A DNA stretch of 64,000 bases from Bacteroidales bacterium. Lineage in GTDB: Bacteria > Bacteroidota > Bacteroidia > Bacteroidales > F082. Location: positions 1 through 64,000 of the forward strand of contig JAFPWT010000001.1 of the NCBI GenBank assembly GCA_017394865.1, in the 5' to 3' direction. The notes beneath the pieces were generated by a model. That model was not told the DNA's origin. It was given only the letters and a program-made list of their open reading frames with translations, and ran no database searches. Of the stretch, positions 40,546 to 50,170 are shown one piece after another (position 1 is the stretch's first letter; every line of letters starts with the position of its first letter). The translations under genes were made by a program, and so were the position numbers.

Positions 40546-42504
40546 TCATTTTCCAGCCAACGATTTAAAGAAGATCTCGGCATCCTTCCAGACGGTGTAG
40601 TCGCGGGCGTAGAGGAGGTTGAGCTGGTTGTAGACCTCGGTATCGGCGACATGGCCGCTGCGCTCCAAAGGCGTGGCGGGCGAATACACACCACGACGGA
40701 TCTTTGGCAGCTTCTGCATCTCATCAGTATTACAATACCCCACCCAGGTACGGCGCCCTAGCAATACTAAAATGGCATCCTTCAAGAAACGGATTGGCTT
40801 CTTCACCACCAGCGCCAAAGGCAGCCAGAACAGGATGCTGAAGCCAGATAAAACCAAGTCGAGCAGCCGTTTATTGCGACGGTTGGCCACCGTGTCGATG
40901 GCCTTGATATCGACGGTATAAAGATCGCCTCGTGTGTTGATGCTGTTGCTGCCGATGATGGAGAGGCTGTCCTCAGGCGCGATCTTGTAGTCGACATTGC
41001 TGGCATGCCATTCCACCATCTTGTCGATGATGACCTGATGCGGCACGTCCTTCGAGCAGAAGATGATCTCCGTGATCTTATAGATGGTGATGATGTCAGG
41101 CACTTGATTGATGCGCCCGATGAACCCCTCGGGGGTCTCCCCTTTCGCGTCGGAACTCACCAGCCCGATGAAGTCAGGCTTGATAGAGGTGCTCTGGATC
41201 AGCGCCTCAACACGATGTGCCTCGTCGGGGCTGCCGATGAGGAGGAAACGTTTTTTGGCATTGCGTTTCGAGAGGAACGACTCCTGCCCTGTCCACACGC
41301 CGATGAGCCGCGTCACCGTCATCTCCAAGGCGAGCCATAGCGTGCCGAAGAGGATCAAGGCACGCGAGAAGCGGAACGATTCAGGCAGCAAGGCGTAGAG
41401 CATCAGCACGAAGACGCTGCCGATGGCGACGCCAAAGACGCCTTTGCCGATACTGTAAGGCTTGTCGTAGCCTCCAGCAAAATACGTGTTGATCAGCCAG
41501 ATCAGGATATAAGCCGGCAAGACCACCGCAAACAGCGTGAGCGGATAGCTGCCCACGCCATCATACACCGTCGCTCTGCCCCAGAAATAACTAATGGCCG
41601 CCAATCCCCCGTAACCCAAAACGGCATCGAGGAACGGGATGGCAATCTTGTGGAAGAACTGGCTGACCAGGGCAAGAAAGGCCTTGAAATAAATGGCCAT
41701 ATTAATAAAGAAGGAGAACCAGAAAGCGCGTTTCTGTCCGAAGTGCTTCTTGGCGAAGATCTCCATGGCCTTGTAGAACACGAAGACGTAATTGACGCTG
41801 GTCTTCTTGGTGCTCTCGCCTTTATAATGGATAATGCGAGTCTCAGGGAAATAATAGTTTTTGTAGCCGCCCAAGGTAATGCGGTACGAGAGGTCAATGT
41901 CCTCGCCATACATGAAGAAGGTCTCATCGAGCAGTCCCACCTTGTCCAACGTCTCGCGACGCATGAGCATATAGGCGCCAGCGAGAATCTCGCACTCGTT
42001 GGTCTCGTCGTTGGAGAGATGTCCCATGTAATAATGTGCGAAACGCTTGCTGTGCGGGAAGAGCTTGGCCAGACCGAACATCTTATAGAAAGCGGCAGCT
42101 GGCGTAGGCAGTCCACGCTTCGATTCCGGAAGGAAGTTGCCCTTGCCGTCGACCATCTTCACGCCGAGGCCACCAGCATCGGGATGGGCATCCATGAAGG
42201 CGATGCACTTGCTGAACGTGTCGTCTTCGACCACCGTGTCGGGGTTAAGCAGCAGCACATATTCGCCCGTGGAAATCCTGATGGCCTGGTTGTTGGCCCG
42301 GCTGAAGCCCACGTTCTCCTTGTTGGCGATGACCTTCACCTCGGGGAATTTCTCCGCGAGCATCTTCAAGGAGCCGTCAACAGAGTTATTGTCCACCACA
42401 AACACCTCGCCCTCAATGCCTTGCAAAGCCCTACGGACCGAGTAAAGGCACTGTTCGAGGAAATACTCCACATTGTAGTTGACGATAACGATGGAAAGCT
42501 TCAT
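40546..42504 (-). CDS. Glycosyltransferase family 2 fused to a degenerate sugar-phosphotransferase region
   Basis: 652 residues. The N-terminal GT2 domain at about 1-260 has MKLSIVIVNYNVEYFLEQ, FVVDNNSVDGS, LLLNPDTVVEDD (DxD-like) and MYGEDIDLSYR, as in rhamnosyltransferases. Then four to five membrane helices (about 265-400), a Rossmann-like part (RFLLIGSPDEAHRVEAL) and a region like polyprenyl glycosylphosphotransferases (NKRLLDLVLSGFSILFWLPLALVVKK). The catalytic stretch with the KFRSM-type motif of those enzymes is not recognisable, only RRTWVGYC follows. The second half is thus probably non-catalytic or altered. The promoter TATTTTTG is at 42521-42528. It is divergent from the flippase, which fits O-antigen or surface-glycan assembly. 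Confidence 0.85.
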   Translation of the reverse strand: MKLSIVIVNYNVEYFLEQCLYSVRRALQGIEGEVFVVDNNSVDGSLKMLAEKFPEVKVIANKENVGFSRANNQAIRISTGEYVLLLNPDTVVEDDTFSKCIAFMDAHPDAGGLGVKMVDGKGNFLPESKRGLPTPAAAFYKMFGLAKLFPHSKRFAHYYMGHLSNDETNECEILAGAYMLMRRETLDKVGLLDETFFMYGEDIDLSYRITLGGYKNYYFPETRIIHYKGESTKKTSVNYVFVFYKAMEIFAKKHFGQKRAFWFSFFINMAIYFKAFLALVSQFFHKIAIPFLDAVLGYGGLAAISYFWGRATVYDGVGSYPLTLFAVVLPAYILIWLINTYFAGGYDKPYSIGKGVFGVAIGSVFVLMLYALLPESFRFSRALILFGTLWLALEMTVTRLIGVWTGQESFLSKRNAKKRFLLIGSPDEAHRVEALIQSTSIKPDFIGLVSSDAKGETPEGFIGRINQVPDIITIYKITEIIFCSKDVPHQVIIDKMVEWHASNVDYKIAPEDSLSIIGSNSINTRGDLYTVDIKAIDTVANRRNKRLLDLVLSGFSILFWLPLALVVKKPIRFLKDAILVLLGRRTWVGYCNTDEMQKLPKIRRGVYSPATPLERSGHVADTEVYNQLNLLYARDYTVWKDAEIFFKSLAGK

Positions 42505-42520
42505 ACGTTGAAAAATCGGT

Positions 42521-42589
42521 CAAAAATAGGAATTTTTCATTTAAGACACGATGAAATAACGAATAATCCCGAAAAGAATTGTAATTTTG
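42521..42589. promoter_or_regulatory. Divergent promoter pair: glycosyltransferase / flippase
   Basis: TATTTTTG on the minus strand (42521-42528) and TAATTTTG on the plus strand (42582-42589). The plus box overlaps an upstream in-frame ATG at 42587, leaving the ATG at 42599 only 9 bases past the box. Confidence 0.6.
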
Positions 42590-42598
42590 AAGCGGATT

Positions 42599-43903
42599 AT
42601 GTTCAAGAAAATTCTAGGCACAGGCTTGACGAGGGTGCTGAACCTGCTGATCGGGTTCGCCACCATGCTGATGGGCACCAAGGTACTGGGCGCTGCGGAA
42701 TGGGGCATCGGCTTCACGGTGCTGACCGACGTGACGTTCCTGCTGATTGGCGTCGAATTCATCGTGGGTGGAGGTCTGGTGTACTTCACCTCCCGCAAAC
42801 CGCTGTCGACGCTGATGAAGGTCTCGTACGGCTGGATCGTCCTGGTGATGGCGTTTTACGTCTTGGCATTCTGGATCCTCTCCTATTTCCCCGACCTGTC
42901 CGACAGCATCGTGCCTAGAGGCTACGAATGGATCACGCTCCTGCTGACTTTTGTGTACAGCTTCCATAACTTCAACCTGAACATCCTTCTCGGAAAGGAA
43001 AAGGTAGGCACCTACAACTGGGTCTTCCTTTTGCAGATCCTCGTCCAGGTGGGCACGATGGCACTGCTAATCTTCGTATTTCACCTCAAGGACGCCCGGG
43101 CTTTCGTGTATTCGCTACTGTGCGGCTATGTGGTGGCGTTGCTGGCAGGTTTGACACAGGTCTTGCCCATGCTCAATAGAGGTGAAAGCAAGCCGATTCT
43201 GGCCACCGCCAAGGAGATGCTGGCCTACAACAGCGTGATTGTGCTCACTTCGCTGGTGAGCATCTTGAACCGCCGGTTGAGTGTTTTCATGCTCAGGCAG
43301 AAATACACCGATAACGACAAAGAAGTGGGTGTTTACGGTACCGGCACGCAGGTGGGTGAAGCCGTCAAAGTGTTCGGCGTGAGCATCGCAATGGTGCAGT
43401 TTTCACATCTAAGCAACTTGAAAGACAAGGACGAGGCGGTGAATCTCACCATCAAATTCCTTAAAATCAGCGTCATCCTCACCTTCATCGCACTTCTTGT
43501 ACTGGCCTGCCTGCCCGTGAGTTTCTTCGAGTGGATCTTCTCCAAAGAATTTGGTCAGGTAAAACAGATCATCCTGCTTATGGCTCCCGGAATGCTCTTC
43601 TACTCCGCCCATAGCATCTTCACGCATTACTTCTCGGGCACCGGTGTCCCGAAATACAACCTCTTTGCCTCGCTGGTGGGACTGGGAGTCACTTTGCCTT
43701 GCACATTAACCATGATTCCCCATTGGGGCATCTTTGGCGCTGCAGCTTCATTTTCAGCAACCTTCCTCGCCATCATGCTCTACCAGTGGTTTGTGTTCAG
43801 GCGCATCGCCGGAGTCAGGGCGAAAAATTTGTTGTTGACAAAAGAAGACTGGACATGGTGTAAAGAGGAATTTTACGCTATCTTTGCAAAAAATAAAAAC
43901 TAA
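42599..43903 (+). CDS. Polysaccharide flippase, Wzx/MATE-like
   Basis: 434 residues from the ATG at 42599 ([20 protein letters not shown]), with about 12-14 membrane helices. [21 protein letters not shown] and the conserved [10 protein letters not shown] segment near the N-terminus fit the polysaccharide-biosynthesis (RfbX/PST) family. It probably moves lipid-linked oligosaccharide across the inner membrane, in line with the divergent glycosyltransferase. The stop overlaps the parE start (TAATG at 43901-43905). Confidence 0.88.
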   Translation: MFKKILGTGLTRVLNLLIGFATMLMGTKVLGAAEWGIGFTVLTDVTFLLIGVEFIVGGGLVYFTSRKPLSTLMKVSYGWIVLVMAFYVLAFWILSYFPDLSDSIVPRGYEWITLLLTFVYSFHNFNLNILLGKEKVGTYNWVFLLQILVQVGTMALLIFVFHLKDARAFVYSLLCGYVVALLAGLTQVLPMLNRGESKPILATAKEMLAYNSVIVLTSLVSILNRRLSVFMLRQKYTDNDKEVGVYGTGTQVGEAVKVFGVSIAMVQFSHLSNLKDKDEAVNLTIKFLKISVILTFIALLVLACLPVSFFEWIFSKEFGQVKQIILLMAPGMLFYSAHSIFTHYFSGTGVPKYNLFASLVGLGVTLPCTLTMIPHWGIFGAAASFSATFLAIMLYQWFVFRRIAGVRAKNLLLTKEDWTWCKEEFYAIFAKNKN

Positions 43904-45840
43904 TGGAAAACATCGACGACAATCAGGATATTTTCAACCAACCCGAGTTGCCACCGACGGTGACCGAGGACTATGGCGATGACAAAATCGTCCACCTAGA
44001 GGACATGGATCACATCCGTCGCCGTCCCGGCATGTATATCGGTAAGCTGGGCGACGGCGCCTCGCAGGACGACGGCATCTACGTGCTCATCAAAGAGGTG
44101 ATCGACAACTCCATCGACGAGTTCACCTCAGGCTACGGAAAGAAGATCGAGCTCACCATCGACAAGGCCGAGAAGAAGGTCATCATCCGCGACTACGGCC
44201 GTGGCATCCCTATGGGCAAGTTGGTGGAGGCCGTGTCACAACTCAACACCGGCGCCAAATACGACAGCAAGGTGTTCCAGAAGTCGGTAGGCCTCAACGG
44301 CGTCGGCACCAAGGCCGTCAACGCCCTCTCCTCTTATTTCAAGGTGCAGTCCATCCGCGAAGGCAAGACCCGCATCGTGGAGTTTGCCCAAGGCAAGAAG
44401 ACCAGCGACACCGGGATCATCGCCTATGAAAACGCCGACGAGACCGGCACCCTGGTGGAGTTCATCCCCGACAGCGCCCTGTTTGGCAACTACCATTACG
44501 TCGATGAATACGTCGAGAAACGCGTGTGGAACTACGTGTACCTGAACCGCGGCTTGACGATGGTGTATAACGACAAGCGCTATTACTCCCGCAACGGTCT
44601 CCTCGACCTCCTGCAGAACAACATGGAAGGCGAAGGCCTCTACCCTGTCATACATATCAAAGACGGCGACTTCGAGGCGGCATTCACCCACGTCAACAAC
44701 CAGTCGAGCGACTACTTCTACTCCTTCGTCAACGGCCAGCACACCACCGAAGGCGGCACCCACCAGTCGGCCTTCCGCGAAGGTTACGCCCGCGTTGTGC
44801 GCGAGTTCTTCCAAAAGGAATACGAGCCTGCCGACATCCGTCAAGGACTGATTTGCGCTTTATGCGTGAGGATTCAGGAACCGGTGTTCGAGGCGCAGAC
44901 CAAGACCAAGCTCGGTTCCACTCACCTCGCGCCCAACAACCCCGACGGCACCAACGACAGTCCTTTCCTCAAGACTTATGTGTTCGACATTCTGAAACGC
45001 CATCTCGACAATTATCTCCATAAGAATCCTGAGACCGTCAGCGTGTTGCAGGCCAAGATCCAAGCCAACGAGAAAGAACGCAAGGAGATTGCCGGCATCA
45101 AGAAGGCCGCTCGTGAGAGCGCCAAGAAGGTCAGCCTTAACAACCGCAAGCTGCGCGACTGCCGCATCCATCTGAATACCAACCACGAGAAGCGTCTGGA
45201 GAGCACCATCTTCATCACCGAGGGCGACTCCGCTTCGGGAAGCATCACCAAGAGCCGCGACGTGCAGACCCAGGCTGTGTTCAGCTTGAGAGGAAAACCG
45301 TTGAATTGCCTTGGGATGACCAAAAAGGTATGTTACGAGAACGAGGAGTTCAACCTCCTGCAAGCCGCCTTGAACATCGACGAGGACATCGAGAACCTCC
45401 GCTACAACAACATCGTGATCGCCACCGATGCCGATGTCGACGGCATGCATATCCGCCTGCTGATGCTCACCTTCTTCCTGCAGTTTTATCCCGATCTGGT
45501 TCGTAATGGCCACGTCTATATCCTGCAGACGCCGCTGTTCCGGGTGCGTAACAAGAAGGACACCTATTACTGCTACACCGAAGAGGAGCGCGTCGACTCC
45601 ATCCTGAAGTGCGGCAAACAGGCCGAGATCACCCGTTTTAAAGGTCTCGGCGAGATCTCCCCTGACGAGTTCAAGGCATTCATCGGTCCCAACATGAGGC
45701 TGGAGCCGGTGATTCTTCAGTATGACTTTGGCATTAAGGAACTCCTTAAATATTATATGGGGAATAACACGCCGGAGCGGCAGAGGTTCATTATTGAGAA
45801 TCTGAGGATTGAAGATGATACTTACATCGATAAGGTATAA
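43903..45840 (+). CDS. parE: DNA topoisomerase IV subunit B
   Basis: 645 residues. The GHKL ATPase domain has [11 protein letters not shown] (catalytic Glu), [10 protein letters not shown] and [14 protein letters not shown]. The Toprim domain has [14 protein letters not shown] and [15 protein letters not shown]. It separates linked daughter chromosomes with ParC; no parC is in the window. The opening with [21 protein letters not shown] is the ParE form rather than GyrB. It overlaps the flippase stop by one base, so the two genes are translationally coupled, an odd functional pairing. Confidence 0.93.
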   Translation: MENIDDNQDIFNQPELPPTVTEDYGDDKIVHLEDMDHIRRRPGMYIGKLGDGASQDDGIYVLIKEVIDNSIDEFTSGYGKKIELTIDKAEKKVIIRDYGRGIPMGKLVEAVSQLNTGAKYDSKVFQKSVGLNGVGTKAVNALSSYFKVQSIREGKTRIVEFAQGKKTSDTGIIAYENADETGTLVEFIPDSALFGNYHYVDEYVEKRVWNYVYLNRGLTMVYNDKRYYSRNGLLDLLQNNMEGEGLYPVIHIKDGDFEAAFTHVNNQSSDYFYSFVNGQHTTEGGTHQSAFREGYARVVREFFQKEYEPADIRQGLICALCVRIQEPVFEAQTKTKLGSTHLAPNNPDGTNDSPFLKTYVFDILKRHLDNYLHKNPETVSVLQAKIQANEKERKEIAGIKKAARESAKKVSLNNRKLRDCRIHLNTNHEKRLESTIFITEGDSASGSITKSRDVQTQAVFSLRGKPLNCLGMTKKVCYENEEFNLLQAALNIDEDIENLRYNNIVIATDADVDGMHIRLLMLTFFLQFYPDLVRNGHVYILQTPLFRVRNKKDTYYCYTEEERVDSILKCGKQAEITRFKGLGEISPDEFKAFIGPNMRLEPVILQYDFGIKELLKYYMGNNTPERQRFIIENLRIEDDTYIDKV

Positions 45841-45847
45841 AAAAGTC

Positions 45848-46681
45848 ATGAATAAAAACCGTATAGCGCTTGCTCTCTGTGCTATAGCTGTGATCTTTGT
45901 GTCATGCTCCACTACGCGTAATGGTTCAAGGCACTTGCCACCACTGAGCGAGCTTGGCCTGATACTTGACAGCATTGTTGATGAAGGTTACCAACTCTAT
46001 TATTCCGAGCGTGCCAACTGGGTGGCTACAGACCTCGTCTTTGAACACTACCAGCCTGATCAGCTTGGCGGTTCTGTGTCGTACCAACCCGACAAAAACA
46101 CCTGGACGGTAGTTTTCTTCGATCAAAGCTACGAGAATTGCCTGTTGGAATGCCAGTTCGACATCGACTCAAACCATTCTGTCATTTCCGATTCCATCCG
46201 TCCTATCACAGCCACTGAACAGGAGCTGTTGCGTCGAAAACAAGCCATGTTCGACAAAGCAGTTAACATGTATGGCTCCGAAATGAGTTTTGCTCCGTCC
46301 TCTTTTGGTAATCCAAACATTGATATCATACAATTCGACGAAAATCTCACCAGGGTTTACTTCCTGCAAGGCACCATTCAGCATAATGTGATTCCATTTG
46401 GGAATGACTATTCCATCGATTTCGACGAAAAACTCCAACCCATTGCTTTCCGTCGTTACCACAACTCCCTGATTCACTGTCCTACAAAAAATGAAGAAGG
46501 CGAAGAAGTCCGAATGACATGGCACTCCCATTTACAAGACAATCCCTACATCACGCCAACCGACATTTGCAATTTTCTCCTCTACCGCTCTGAAAACATG
46601 TTCGAGTTTGTCGTGTTCAGTACTGCTTATGAAAGGATGTTCACTTTCAATCTTGTCCAACGCCGCATTATCATCCAATAA
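45848..46681 (+). CDS. Uncharacterised lipoprotein
   Basis: 277 residues from the ATG at 45848. The lipobox FVSC lies near residue 20 (signal LALCAIAVIFVSC), followed by a globular beta-rich domain with several Tyr/Trp (YQLYYSERANWVATD; VVFFDQSYENCLLE). I do not recognise a family. The start is 8 bases after parE, so it is probably read from the same transcript; an in-frame ATG at 45809 inside parE lacks a signal peptide context. It is followed by the prolyl oligopeptidase after 19 bases. Confidence 0.75.
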   Translation: MNKNRIALALCAIAVIFVSCSTTRNGSRHLPPLSELGLILDSIVDEGYQLYYSERANWVATDLVFEHYQPDQLGGSVSYQPDKNTWTVVFFDQSYENCLLECQFDIDSNHSVISDSIRPITATEQELLRRKQAMFDKAVNMYGSEMSFAPSSFGNPNIDIIQFDENLTRVYFLQGTIQHNVIPFGNDYSIDFDEKLQPIAFRRYHNSLIHCPTKNEEGEEVRMTWHSHLQDNPYITPTDICNFLLYRSENMFEFVVFSTAYERMFTFNLVQRRIIIQ

Positions 46682-46700
46682 CTAAAAAATAAGTCAAACA

Positions 46701-48836
46701 ATGAAAAAAACACTTTTGATCATGGGAAGCGTAATCGCTTTGGCGGCTTGCACAGAGCAAACCCAGCCGCGTTATCAGGTGGAAAAATACCCTGAGGCTC
46801 TCAAGGTTGACACCGTCGACGAATATTTTGGAACCCAGGTGGCCGACCCCTACCGTTGGCTCGAAAACGACACCTCGGCGGAGACCAACGCTTGGGTTGA
46901 GGCCGAACGCAAGGTGACCGACGACTACCTCAGCCACATCCCCTTCCGCGCGGCCATCAAGGACCGCCTGACCCAGGTGATGAACTACGAGCGTTACAGC
47001 GCCCCCCACAAGCGCTTCGGACGCTACATCTACAGCAAGAACGATGGCCTGCAGAACCAGAGTGTAATCTACCTACAGTACCCCGGCAAGGAACCTGAGG
47101 TGCTACTCGATCCCAACAAGCTCTCCGACGACGGCACTGTGTCTTTTGGTGGTGGATCACAGTCGAACGATGGCAAATACTACGCCTATCTGATCCAACG
47201 TAGCGGCTCCGACTGGGTGGAAATCTATGTGATGGACATCGCCACCCGTGAACTTCTCCCCGACCATATCGAATGGGCCAAGTTCACCGGTGCCTCGTGG
47301 TACAAGGACGGCTTTTTCTATGCCGCCTACGACAAACCTGTGGCTGGCAAGGAGTTCAGCAACGTGAACGAAAACCACAAGATCTATTACCATAAGCTCG
47401 GCACCTCGCAGGACGAGGACCAGCTGTTCTACAGCAACCCCGCCCAGCCGCGCTATTTCCACCAAGTCGAACTCACCGAAGACGAGCATTACATGTTCCT
47501 CTTTGAAAGCGGCCAAGGCGCTGGTAGCACGCTGTGGATCAGAGACATGCAAGACCCGAAGGGCAAGTTCGTGCAGATTGCGTCCGACATGGACTATTAC
47601 TATGTTCCTCTCGATGTGATCAACGACAACCTCTACATCATCACCAATTACGATGCCCCCAAGGGCCGTGTGGTGTGCATGTCGGCCAAAGCTCCGCAGA
47701 TGGAGAACTGGAAGGATCTCATTCCAGAGAATGATAACGTGCTGGTCTCCGCCCAGATGGCGGCCGGCAAGATGATCGTGACCTACGACAAGGACGCCGC
47801 CAACCACGCCTACGTGTATGACCTCGAAGGCAAACAACTCCAGGAGATTGCCCTGCCCACCTATGGTGGGGTCGGCTTCAGTAGCCGGTATGATGAACCC
47901 GAGGTATATTATGCTTTCACCTCGTTTGTGTATCCTACCACCATTTTCAAATACGACATTGACGCCAACACCTCTGAGGTGTTCCGTGCCCCTCAGGTCG
48001 ACTTCAACCCTGCCGACTTCACCACCGAACAGGTGTTTGTCACCTCGAAGGATGGCACCAAGGTGCCGATGTTCCTGACTTATAAGTCGACCCTGAAGAA
48101 AGATGGCAAGAATCCCACCCTGCTCTATGGCTACGGCGGCTTCAACATCACCTTGAATCCCGGTTTCAGCACCTCGCGTCTGCCCTTCCTCGAGAATGGC
48201 GGCATCTATGCTCAGATGAACCTCCGCGGCGGCAACGAATACGGCGAGGAATGGCATCTGGCGGGTACCAAGCTGCAGAAGCAGAATGTGTTCGACGACT
48301 GCATCGCCTGCGCTGAATACCTGATCAATAACAACTACACCTCGGCTGACTACCTCGCCCTGAACGGCGGTTCGAACGGTGGTCTGCTTGTCGGCGCCGT
48401 AGTCAACCAGCGTCCCGACCTCTTCCGTGTGGCCGTGCCTCAAGTGGGTGTGATGGACATGCTCCGTTACCATCTCTTCACCATCGGCTGGAACTGGGCC
48501 AGCGACTATGGCACCAGCGAAGACGACGAGGCCATGTTCAAGGCGCTGTACGCCTACTCGCCGCTGCACACTATCCAAAGTGGTGAGAACGTGCATTATC
48601 CCGCCATCATGGTGACTACCGCCGATCACGACGACCGTGTGGTGCCGGCGCACAGCTTCAAGTATGCCGCTGCCCTGCAGGCCGCACAGACGGGTTCCGA
48701 GCCGAAGATCATCCGCATCGACAGCAAAGCAGGTCACGGTGGCGGCAAGCCAGTGGCGAAGGTGCTGGAGGAACAGGCGGATATCTATTCGTTTATCCTA
48801 TATAATATGGGATTGGAATATAAAAGTATGAAGTAA
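46701..48836 (+). CDS. Prolyl oligopeptidase-family serine peptidase (S9A), lipoprotein
   Basis: 711 residues. There is a lipoprotein signal with lipobox LAAC (Cys17), then the short N-terminal segment YPEALKVDTVDEYFGTQVADPYRWLE typical of S9A. A seven-bladed propeller lies at about 70-435, and the alpha/beta hydrolase domain follows with catalytic Ser558 in GGSNGG, Asp near 644 in DHDDRVVPAHS, and His679 in GHGGGKP. It cleaves after proline in short peptides and probably sits in the periplasm or outer membrane. It follows the lipoprotein by 19 bases. Confidence 0.95.
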   Translation: MKKTLLIMGSVIALAACTEQTQPRYQVEKYPEALKVDTVDEYFGTQVADPYRWLENDTSAETNAWVEAERKVTDDYLSHIPFRAAIKDRLTQVMNYERYSAPHKRFGRYIYSKNDGLQNQSVIYLQYPGKEPEVLLDPNKLSDDGTVSFGGGSQSNDGKYYAYLIQRSGSDWVEIYVMDIATRELLPDHIEWAKFTGASWYKDGFFYAAYDKPVAGKEFSNVNENHKIYYHKLGTSQDEDQLFYSNPAQPRYFHQVELTEDEHYMFLFESGQGAGSTLWIRDMQDPKGKFVQIASDMDYYYVPLDVINDNLYIITNYDAPKGRVVCMSAKAPQMENWKDLIPENDNVLVSAQMAAGKMIVTYDKDAANHAYVYDLEGKQLQEIALPTYGGVGFSSRYDEPEVYYAFTSFVYPTTIFKYDIDANTSEVFRAPQVDFNPADFTTEQVFVTSKDGTKVPMFLTYKSTLKKDGKNPTLLYGYGGFNITLNPGFSTSRLPFLENGGIYAQMNLRGGNEYGEEWHLAGTKLQKQNVFDDCIACAEYLINNNYTSADYLALNGGSNGGLLVGAVVNQRPDLFRVAVPQVGVMDMLRYHLFTIGWNWASDYGTSEDDEAMFKALYAYSPLHTIQSGENVHYPAIMVTTADHDDRVVPAHSFKYAAALQAAQTGSEPKIIRIDSKAGHGGGKPVAKVLEEQADIYSFILYNMGLEYKSMK

Positions 48837-48841
48837 GAAGT

Positions 48842-50071
48842 TTATTGCTTCACAAATTTTTGTACCGTATAGCCATTGGCTGTACGGTACTTTTTTATGT
48901 AAATACCAGGAGCCAAATCGGATTCTCTCACAGGTCTGCCAGTGAGGTCGAACACCTCGACACCAAGGATCTCTTCTTCAGTGAGGTTTTCAGAGACTGC
49001 ATCGACGGCAACGATGGTGATGTCGAAACCGTTATCCTCAGAAATCATGGGATAGTTGGTGGTGACCAAACGGATGCGATAATGTTCACCAGCAAAGATC
49101 CCCTGGGGGATGGTAACCGTGATATTGCCGCTCGTGTTGGTGGCAACCCTCCCCAACTCAATTGGGTTGCTGAAGCTGCCATTGGCAGCAGAAAGTTGTG
49201 CGATCACCTGGTTGGAAGGCTTGTTGAGATTCTCTGGACTCATGGTTCCGTTGATGGTGAACGGGATCGTCACCTCATCACCCAAAACAAAATAGTCTTT
49301 TTCGATGGTCCCCATATGTATAAGGGGGTTGTAAACGAGCAAAATATCATCTACAAAAAGGTCGTCGAAGGTGCTACCCTCTCCAGGGATCTTATTGGTG
49401 GTGATGGTAAAGAGGATATAACGCGGGTCGTTGCAAGGACCGCTTTGGTCGAAGGGAATGGAGAGGCGTCGCCAGTTATATTCACCACCTGCCGCAGCAG
49501 TCCGAGTGAAGTACTCCGAGGCGATCGACACCAGCTGGTCGGCAGGCTGCATAGTGCCGTCAGAGACGAATTTGAAGTCGGCATCGCCGTGGATGGCTGC
49601 ACGAGCCTCCGCCTCCTGGCTGGCACTGGCGGAACGGAAACACACCCACACAGTGAGCGAGTCGGGAACGACGGTGAGAGGCGTGTTGAAAGGCTCCTCT
49701 GAGCGTTGCGTATAGTTGTAGTTGTCCGATCCGGTGGCCGACATGCTTCCGGCGTTCATCCTGCCATTGGTCATGTTGCCGTTGGCAGTGACCCCCATCA
49801 CCGACTTAGGCCACAGCCTGACGCTTTGCGAGCCCGATGAGCCAGGACGCGTATGGATCGAAGGCTCGATCTGTTGTGACAAAAATGCAGACCATGTACC
49901 CGAGGCCGACATGCCGGAATGCCAGTGCACAGGCTCGTTGGTGCTGCTAGAGGAGCCGAAGTTGGCCCAACTTTCAAAGCCACGGTTCTCGAACTGGGTG
50001 CCATACTGGGCGAAACAAAACAAATTGCTTAAGCAAAACGAAATAAGTAAAAACAGGCTGTATCTTCTCAT
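48842..50071 (-). CDS. T9SS-targeted protein with a PCMD-like carbohydrate-module region
   Basis: 409 residues. The signal peptide is 1-21 (ending CFAQ). The mature start (FENRGFESWANFGSSSSTNEP; HWHSGMSASGTWS) and the central beta-sandwich (NWRRLSIPFDQS; DDLFVDDILLVYNP) resemble the PCMD (putative carbohydrate-metabolism domain) proteins. A short T9SS-type C-terminal domain ends it (VEVFDLTGRPVRESDLAPG; YTVQKFVKQ). No catalytic motif is clear. The TAACTTTG box at 50093-50100 is divergent from the glmS promoter; it is convergent with the peptidase gene, with 5 bases between stops. Confidence 0.75.
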   Translation of the reverse strand: MRRYSLFLLISFCLSNLFCFAQYGTQFENRGFESWANFGSSSSTNEPVHWHSGMSASGTWSAFLSQQIEPSIHTRPGSSGSQSVRLWPKSVMGVTANGNMTNGRMNAGSMSATGSDNYNYTQRSEEPFNTPLTVVPDSLTVWVCFRSASASQEAEARAAIHGDADFKFVSDGTMQPADQLVSIASEYFTRTAAAGGEYNWRRLSIPFDQSGPCNDPRYILFTITTNKIPGEGSTFDDLFVDDILLVYNPLIHMGTIEKDYFVLGDEVTIPFTINGTMSPENLNKPSNQVIAQLSAANGSFSNPIELGRVATNTSGNITVTIPQGIFAGEHYRIRLVTTNYPMISEDNGFDITIVAVDAVSENLTEEEILGVEVFDLTGRPVRESDLAPGIYIKKYRTANGYTVQKFVKQ

Positions 50072-50092
50072 TTTTTAAAAGATTTGAAAGGG

Positions 50093-50148
50093 CAAAGTTA
50101 AAAAAATACGATTTTTTTCTTGACTTTTTTCAAAAAAAAGTACTTTTG
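50093..50148. promoter_or_regulatory. Divergent promoter pair for the T9SS protein and glmS
   Basis: TAACTTTG on the minus strand (50093-50100). On the plus strand TTG at 50120-50122 and TACTTTTG at 50141-50148 (18-base spacer) serve glmS, whose leader of about 15-20 bases leaves no room for a riboswitch. Confidence 0.65.
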
Positions 50149-50170
50149 CCCTTTTAAAATTCATCTAACT

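Noticed and set aside
47157..48737. A 526-codon open frame on the minus strand opposite the prolyl oligopeptidase
   Set aside because: It lies wholly within a gene with all catalytic motifs, encodes a His/Val-rich product without recognisable domains, and has no promoter box; it is a shadow of codon bias.
50149..50170. glmS ribozyme or riboswitch upstream of glmS
   Set aside because: The promoter box ends at 50148 and the ATG is at 50171, leaving a leader far too short for the ribozyme.
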